A stretch of 29,080 nucleotides of DNA from HGM04593 sp045612305 (GTDB taxonomy: Bacteria > Bacteroidota > Bacteroidia > Bacteroidales > Bacteroidaceae): NCBI GenBank assembly GCA_045612305.1, contig JAZKYU010000001.1:1-29080 (forward strand). The letters run 5' to 3'. How positions within the stretch are numbered: position 1 is the stretch's first letter; every line of letters starts with the position of its first letter. Shown in pieces: positions 24,730-29,080 of this stretch. Both the position numbers and the translations under genes were made by a program. The notes under the pieces were generated by a model that was given only the letters and a program-made list of their open reading frames with translations, did no database searches and had not been told where the DNA came from.

Positions 24730-25998
24730 TTACTCGCTCAAGGGATGTGTGGAAAACTGCATACCGCAGCCTGTAGCTCTTTGTAGCTCCACCCACTTTG
24801 TGGCTTTGTTGAAGAGCGCCTCTATATACTCGTTCTCCATCTCACACTGTCGGCGTTCCACCGATATGTAGTCGAGGAAGGGTATGTCGCCCATCTCGTA
24901 GGCTCTTTTTTTGCTGTCGACAATTTGTGCCATCTCCTCGACCATAGTGTGGGTGAAGGTTTCTGCTTGTATAGTTGCGTAGAGGTACTCGTTGTAGGCC
25001 TGCATAACCTCGCTCTCAACAAGAAGGCGTGCGTTCTCGGCCTCTTGCAGAGCTTGTTGCACGGCGAGGTTGTCGGCGTTGCGTGCTCCTTTGTTTAGGT
25101 TCGAGAACTTCAAGGGTATAGCTACACCTGCTTTTAGTGTGGTGAAAGAGGGGGCGTGAGGCTCCTCGTTGCGTGCTCCTTTGTTGTAGGCGGCGGCGAG
25201 GGTTATGTTGAGGTCGGTGCGGCGCTGGGCTGCATTGAACTTGCGTGCGGCTTCTGCTACATCTACACGGCAGAGGGCTGCTTGCAGGTCGGCGCGGTGC
25301 TCTATGGCACGTTTTATGTATGTGCTGAGGGGCGCTGCAGGCTCGTTTATCTGTAACTCTCCTGTGGCTGTTATGTTTTCGGCTCCTTGCAGGTTGCCCA
25401 TATAGTAACCTAGTGCGATGGCTGTGCTTTTTACAGAGGCTTCGGCTGCAAGACGGCTGTTGTGGGCCAGGCCGGCGGCCATACGGCTCTCAAGCCAGTC
25501 GGCTTTGGCTATGTCGCCTTTTGTGTAGCGTATGCTGTCGTTGTGGGCTACTTGGCGCAGCTCTTTTTCGTTCTCAATCTCCACGCGTAGCTTTAGTATA
25601 GCCCTGAGGTTTTCCAAGTAGGCTATCGTGGCGTCGGCGCGAAAGTTGCGTATGTACTCTTCTAGCAGGGCGGCGGTCTCTTGCTCCTCTCTGCGGGCAA
25701 GGGCTATGCCTTTGCTGCGCACGCCGAAAGTGAAGGTGCGGCCCAGCTCTCCCTCTATGGCGTAACCGAGCTTTTTGTCCCAGTCTTCGTTGCTGCTGTA
25801 TGTGATGGCAAGGGTGGGGTCGGTGTGTCTCTTTGATGCTTGCAACTTGGCAGCGGCTATATCTATGTTGAGCCTTTGTGCTGTGAGAGCTATGTTGCTC
25901 GACAGAACTTGCTGCATATATTGCCCGTATGATAGCTCTTGTGCGCGTGCTGTGAGCAACGATATAGTTGCAAAGAGTGCTATGAGAATTCTTTTCAT
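24730..25998 (-). CDS. TolC-family outer-membrane protein, CzcC-like, without partner genes
   Basis: This is a 422-aa outer-membrane efflux protein with signal peptide (MKRILIALFATISLLTARAQ). It has the two-fold repeat of long alpha-helices typical of the family (about 25-220 and 235-410), with repeat-equivalent stretches such as YTKGDIAKADWLESRMA and YEMGDIPFLDYISVERRQ. Its overall look is closer to the CzcC/CusC heavy-metal branch than to the drug-efflux TolC at 3555-4865. No adaptor or RND pump gene is adjacent: tRNA-Arg lies downstream and the CCA enzyme upstream, so its pump must be encoded elsewhere. The substrate is unknown. Confidence 0.85.
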   Translation of the reverse strand: MKRILIALFATISLLTARAQELSYGQYMQQVLSSNIALTAQRLNIDIAAAKLQASKRHTDPTLAITYSSNEDWDKKLGYAIEGELGRTFTFGVRSKGIALARREEQETAALLEEYIRNFRADATIAYLENLRAILKLRVEIENEKELRQVAHNDSIRYTKGDIAKADWLESRMAAGLAHNSRLAAEASVKSTAIALGYYMGNLQGAENITATGELQINEPAAPLSTYIKRAIEHRADLQAALCRVDVAEAARKFNAAQRRTDLNITLAAAYNKGARNEEPHAPSFTTLKAGVAIPLKFSNLNKGARNADNLAVQQALQEAENARLLVESEVMQAYNEYLYATIQAETFTHTMVEEMAQIVDSKKRAYEMGDIPFLDYISVERRQCEMENEYIEALFNKATKWVELQRATGCGMQFSTHPLSE

Positions 25999-26016
25999 TG
26001 AGTTATATTTTAATGG

Positions 26017-26045
26017 TAAAAGGCACAGGAGAGTTGTGCCTTTTA
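26017..26045. terminator. hairpin between the CCA-enzyme gene and the TolC-like gene
   Basis: A perfect 11-bp stem (taaaaggcaca / tgtgcctttta) with a 7-nt loop lies 18 nt upstream of the TolC-like ATG and 68 nt past the CCA-enzyme stop. The long T-tract is on the plus-strand side (26046-26052); on the minus strand the tract is only TTTTA. It could be a weak terminator or an attenuator. Confidence 0.5.
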
Positions 26046-26113
26046 TTTTTTTCTTTGTGCGAATTTAGTGCTATTTTCTTGCAAACAGGTTGCAATGTTG
26101 TGCCAGGGAGAGT

Positions 26114-27550
26114 TTACTCCTCTGTTATTGTGAGCCCTATCTTTGCGGCTTCTTCCACGAGGTACTCTTTTGCAGCGGCGTACTCGTTGGGTATTATGCC
26201 GTCGAGTATAGCATCTTTTACAAGGCTCTTGAGACGGCCTACGGTGTCGCAAGGGGGCAAGCTGAAGAGACGCATAATCTCGCCGCCATCTATCGGTGGC
26301 TGGAAGTTGCGTATGCGGTCCTTCTCCTCAATATCTTTGAGTTTCTGGCGCACTGTTTTAAAGTTGTTGAGAAACTGCTTTTTGCGTTGCTCGTTTTTCG
26401 ATGTTATGTCGGCCTCACACAAGAGCATCAAGTCGTCTATGTCGTCGCCGGCGTCGAAGAGGAGACGTCGCACGGCCGAGTCGGTAACAACGTCGTCGGC
26501 TATGGCTATGGGGCGCATATGCAGGCCTACGAGCTTTGCAACATAGCGCATCTTCTCGTTCTGCGGCATTTTAAACTCCCTAAAGAGGTGTGCGGTCATC
26601 TTTTCTCCCACAAAATTGTGGTTGTGGAAGGTCCACTTGAGCACGGGGTCCCAACGCTTGGTCTTGGGCTTGCCTATATCGTGCAGCAGCGCAGCCCAAC
26701 GTAACCACAAGTTGTCGCTCTTTTTCGCTACGTTGTCGAGCACCTCGAGTGTGTGGTAGAACATCTCTTTGTGCCCATACCCGTTGCGTGTCTCCACACC
26801 TTGCAGGGCTGTGAGTTGTGGGAAGATGAGCTCTAGCAGGCCACAGCGGTCGAGCTCGATGAAACCCTTTGAGGGGGTGGGCGAGAGGAGTATTTTGTTA
26901 AGTTCCTCGTTTATTCTCTCGCGCGATATAATTCCTATGCGCTCTTTGTTGTTGCAGAGCGCTTCAAAAGTTTCGTCTTCTATGTAGAAGTTAAGTTGTG
27001 TGGCAAAACGCACACAGCGCATCATACGCAAGGGGTCGTCGCTGAAGGTGATACCTGGCTCCAGCGGGGTGCGTATTATGCGGTCTTCCAGGTCGAGCAT
27101 ACCGTCGAAGGGGTCGACAAGCTCTCCAAATCTGTTGCTGTTGAGGCATATAGCCATCGCGTTTATGGTAAAGTCGCGACGGTTTTGGTCGTCTTCGAGT
27201 GTGCCGTCTTCCACTATGGGGTTGCGCGAGTCGTGGCTGTACGACTCACGGCGTGCTCCCACAAACTCAATCTCGTGCTCCTTGTATTTTACCTGCGCTG
27301 TGCCGAAGTTGGCATAAACAGCAAGGTGCGCCCCCCTGCCAAGGCGTTTGCTGAAGGCGCGTGCCATCTCTATACCTTTGCCCACAACTACCACGTCGAT
27401 GTCGGTCGAGGGGCGTTGTAGAAAGATGTCGCGCACATACCCGCCCACAACATAGCACTCCATCTTAAGTTCATCGGCTGTTTCCGATATTTTGCGAAAG
27501 ATGGGTGTGTCGAGCAGGTTGCGTAACTCTTCTTTGGTGGGCTTATACAT
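26114..27550 (-). CDS. cca: CCA-adding tRNA nucleotidyltransferase with HD domain
   Basis: The enzyme adds or repairs the 3' CCA end of tRNAs. It is a 478-aa class II nucleotidyltransferase: GGYVRDIFLQRPSTDIDVVVVG holds the G-G motif and metal-binding D50 and D52; RRDFTINAMAICL is the flexible-loop motif; DPLRMMRCVRFATQLNFYIE is the nucleotide-selecting ED/RxxR region. An HD phosphohydrolase domain follows (FYHTLEVLDNVA, LLHDIGKPKTKRW). The family includes poly(A) polymerases that look similar, but Bacteroidota do not generally use PcnB and the tRNA gene in this window lacks an encoded CCA, which favours CCA addition. A TATCTTCG box lies 35 nt upstream of the ATG. Confidence 0.9.
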   Translation of the reverse strand: MYKPTKEELRNLLDTPIFRKISETADELKMECYVVGGYVRDIFLQRPSTDIDVVVVGKGIEMARAFSKRLGRGAHLAVYANFGTAQVKYKEHEIEFVGARRESYSHDSRNPIVEDGTLEDDQNRRDFTINAMAICLNSNRFGELVDPFDGMLDLEDRIIRTPLEPGITFSDDPLRMMRCVRFATQLNFYIEDETFEALCNNKERIGIISRERINEELNKILLSPTPSKGFIELDRCGLLELIFPQLTALQGVETRNGYGHKEMFYHTLEVLDNVAKKSDNLWLRWAALLHDIGKPKTKRWDPVLKWTFHNHNFVGEKMTAHLFREFKMPQNEKMRYVAKLVGLHMRPIAIADDVVTDSAVRRLLFDAGDDIDDLMLLCEADITSKNEQRKKQFLNNFKTVRQKLKDIEEKDRIRNFQPPIDGGEIMRLFSLPPCDTVGRLKSLVKDAILDGIIPNEYAAAKEYLVEEAAKIGLTITEE

Positions 27551-27584
27551 AATTATATAATAGTGCGGTTGTGGTTTCTTCTCG

Positions 27585-27592
27585 CGAAGATA
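27585..27592 (-). promoter_or_regulatory. candidate -7 box for cca
   Basis: TATCTTCG on the minus strand, 34 nt upstream of the cca start codon, in the divergent region shared with the lipoprotein gene. No clear -33 element is found. Confidence 0.5.
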
Positions 27593-27673
27593 GCTATTTT
27601 TTGTAGAAAACGGTGCCTGTTTTTGTATAAAAAAGTAAATAGATGGGTGTTGATGCTTAATTATACACTCTTG

Positions 27674-27707
27674 TTTGGTCTCTTATTTTAGAAAAGTATT
27701 ATCTTCG
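27674..27707 (+). promoter_or_regulatory. promoter of the lipoprotein gene
   Basis: TTTG at 27674-27677 and TATCTTCG at 27700-27707 are separated by 22 nt, slightly longer than usual. The leader would be only about 15 nt to the ATG at 27730. Confidence 0.55.
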
Positions 27708-27729
27708 CCACGGATAAATATTCTTAATT

Positions 27730-28566
27730 ATGAAAAAAATATTTCTTTTTTCGGCTCTTGCTGCAATCTTTTTCGGCTCTTGCGGGGAGTCTGTGGAGAG
27801 CAAGGCTGGGCATCTGTTGCAACAGGCAACCGAGGCCTACTCAAAAGGTGAGTATCAGAGTGCAAAAATTTTTATAGACAGCATAAAGAACGCCTATCCC
27901 AAGGCTTTTAAGGCGCGTAGGGGTGCGCTTGAACTTATGCGCGATGTGGAGCTTGCCGAGCAACAGCGTAGTTTGGACTACTGCAACGAGGTTATAGAAA
28001 AACTATCGGCGCGTCGCGACAGCATGCTCACAGGTTTTGAGTTTGAAAAGAACGGCCGCTACCAAGACGAAGGCTCCTATGTGGTACCTTCGCAGGCCTT
28101 CCGCATAAATGTTTTTAACTCTCTGTTGCGTGCCCGTGTTACCGAGAGCGGTGTGGCCTATCTCTCGTCGGTCTATCGTGGGAAGAAAATTTCGCACACC
28201 ACGGTTAAGGTCTCTTCGGCTGGCAGTTATGCCGAGTGTGGCAAGGCTTTTATGTCGCACAATTTTCGCAATCTTGGTGTAAACAACGAGCGTCTCGACT
28301 TTATATATGGCGAGGACGGTGGGCTTGTCGATTTTATTCGTGCCGCTTCGGCACCGCTGGTGGTGGAACTTACAGGTGCAGGAGGCTCTTATAAATATAC
28401 CTTGCGCAAAGAAGACGCACAAGCTATAGCTGCTGTTGCCGAACTTTCTAATGTCCTAAAATCCATAGCGCAGTATAAAGAGATGGCTGCCGAGGCCGAG
28501 CGACACATAACCTTTGTTAAGAGAACGCGTGAGCGCTTTGCTGCCGACAGCGTGCAGGTAAAGTAA
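27730..28566 (+). CDS. unrecognised lipoprotein
   Basis: I do not recognise this 278-aa protein. It begins with a lipoprotein signal peptide whose lipobox FGSC places the lipidated cysteine at C18, followed by GES. Residues of about 24-60 (LLQQATEAYSKGEYQSAKIF...SIKNAYPKAF) look like a single TPR-like or helical repeat, followed by a helical stretch rich in charged residues (to about 105). The centre (about 110-235) is predicted beta-rich by eye (GVAYLSSVYRGKKISHTTVKVSS), and the C-terminus (240-278) is again helical. It is likely anchored in a membrane on the periplasmic side. It is flanked by its own promoter and terminator and so appears monocistronic. Confidence 0.8.
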   Translation: MKKIFLFSALAAIFFGSCGESVESKAGHLLQQATEAYSKGEYQSAKIFIDSIKNAYPKAFKARRGALELMRDVELAEQQRSLDYCNEVIEKLSARRDSMLTGFEFEKNGRYQDEGSYVVPSQAFRINVFNSLLRARVTESGVAYLSSVYRGKKISHTTVKVSSAGSYAECGKAFMSHNFRNLGVNNERLDFIYGEDGGLVDFIRAASAPLVVELTGAGGSYKYTLRKEDAQAIAAVAELSNVLKSIAQYKEMAAEAERHITFVKRTRERFAADSVQVK

Positions 28567-28584
28567 TCTGCGTGGTTTAAAGAA

Positions 28585-28618
28585 CAAAAAAGTACCCTGC
28601 GGGGTGCTTTTTTGTTTT
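28585..28618 (+). terminator. terminator of the lipoprotein gene
   Basis: A 13-bp stem (caaaaaagtaccc with gggtgcttttttg, one G-T wobble) with a 4-nt loop is followed by TTTT. It starts 19 nt after the stop codon. Confidence 0.9.
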
Positions 28619-29080
28619 ACGGCTCAATGTAAATTTTCTCTCGCCGCCTCGGTGTTATTTTCGGCTATTCTATCTATCAACTTATGTTTTTATAGCCCTT
28701 TTGGCGCCCAAAAGGGCGGAAAAGGCGCAGCACGCGAGTAAGATTAGTCGCTCCCTCCTCTTGCTCGCGAATTGCCCTGTGAGGGCAATATAACTCGTTC
28801 GTCGGTCACTTGTCGCGTGTCTCTTTCTCGCATTTACAGGGTGCTGCGCAACTCGTTCAGTTATCCGCGCTATGCACGTATAACTACACACTCACACAAT
28901 GCTCGCACTTTTTCCTGTAAATGCTCGGATACACGCTCAAATCTTGTCTTCGCGAAATAGCTTGCGCTCGCTTTGTAACCCAGCAAGCAAGCTTGCGTTA
29001 CGCTCGCTAAATCGCTATTTTAACGGTGCTGCAAGGGTTAAAAATTACCCTCATCAGCGCAGTCCAGAGGTGCGCATTAA
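28619..29080. repeat. gene-free region rich in inverted repeats
   Basis: I see no credible gene in these 462 bases. Open frames on both strands (28682-28891 minus, 28772-28960 plus) have no recognisable protein character. The region holds several inverted repeats: gcccttttgg...ccaaaagggc (28695-28717), attgccct-gtg-agggcaat (28771-28789), gcatttacagg...cctgtaaatgc (28830-28840 with 28914-28924), aaatagc...gctattt (28955-28961 with 29014-29020), and the palindrome GCAAGCTTGC (28986-28995). Short direct repeats occur too: aactcgttc at 28792-28800 and 28850-28858, and cgctcgct several times after 28964. It could be a dispersed repeat unit or a structured RNA; the window ends before its limit. 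Confidence 0.5.

Noticed and set aside
28682..28960. Overlapping small open frames on both strands in the window's tail
   Set aside because: Both run through inverted repeats, overlap each other, lack a promoter and show no protein-like composition.
1..29080. CRISPR arrays, insertion sequences, prophage or toxin-antitoxin modules
   Set aside because: I found no regularly spaced repeats, transposase or integrase motifs, phage structural genes or toxin-antitoxin pairs in any part of the window.

Overview
This 29-kb window reads as chromosomal core sequence from a member of the Bacteroidota, most likely order Bacteroidales. The evidence is the repeated -7 box of the form TAnnTTTG (with a TATCTTCG variant), leaders without Shine-Dalgarno sequences, a gamma-alpha fused 2-oxoacid:ferredoxin oxidoreductase (KorA), a FucP-type sugar transporter, a stand-alone AraC-type HTH protein, and many minus-strand housekeeping operons. 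I cannot fix the genus from sequence alone.

Layout. 1-490: rpsO with promoter and terminator, converging on korBA. 504-3364 (-): korA-korB, ferredoxin-dependent 2-oxoacid oxidation. 3555-8994 (-): a complete tripartite RND efflux operon in transcription order adaptor, pump, TolC. 9302-12682 (+): a tight five-gene run efp, family-2 glycosyltransferase, radC, MIP18/SufT-like gene and lpxH, closed by a strong bidirectional terminator that faces an unrecognised seven-helix membrane protein (12770-13486, -). 13570-15834 (-): pta-ackA, the acetyl-CoA to acetate and ATP pathway, with a good promoter and a long leader. 16124-16972 (+): GNAT acetyltransferase, convergent with 17040-20889 (-), the operon fur-like, purA, YugP-type membrane protease, hisS. 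21017-22116 (-): AraC-type HTH protein plus DNA-alkylation-repair-like protein. 22237-23037 (-): secreted TPR protein. 23194-24598 (-): tRNA-Arg(CCU) followed 22 nt later by a FucP-type transporter. 24730-27550 (-): CCA-adding enzyme, then an orphan CzcC-like TolC protein. 27730-28566 (+): an unrecognised lipoprotein. 28620-29080: no convincing gene, but rich in inverted repeats.

Functionally, KorAB produces or consumes acyl-CoA and reduced ferredoxin and Pta-AckA conserves energy as ATP with acetate release, which fits a fermentative anaerobe. FucP suggests use of fucose or a related sugar. LpxH and the outer-membrane channels confirm a Gram-negative envelope.

I found no mobile element, CRISPR array, defence island or clearly new multi-gene system. 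The points most worth checking are the Fur-family protein whose sensory metal site looks lost, the tRNA-transporter transcript, the AraC-HTH/alkylation-repair pair, the unknown membrane protein and lipoprotein, and the structured tail of the window.
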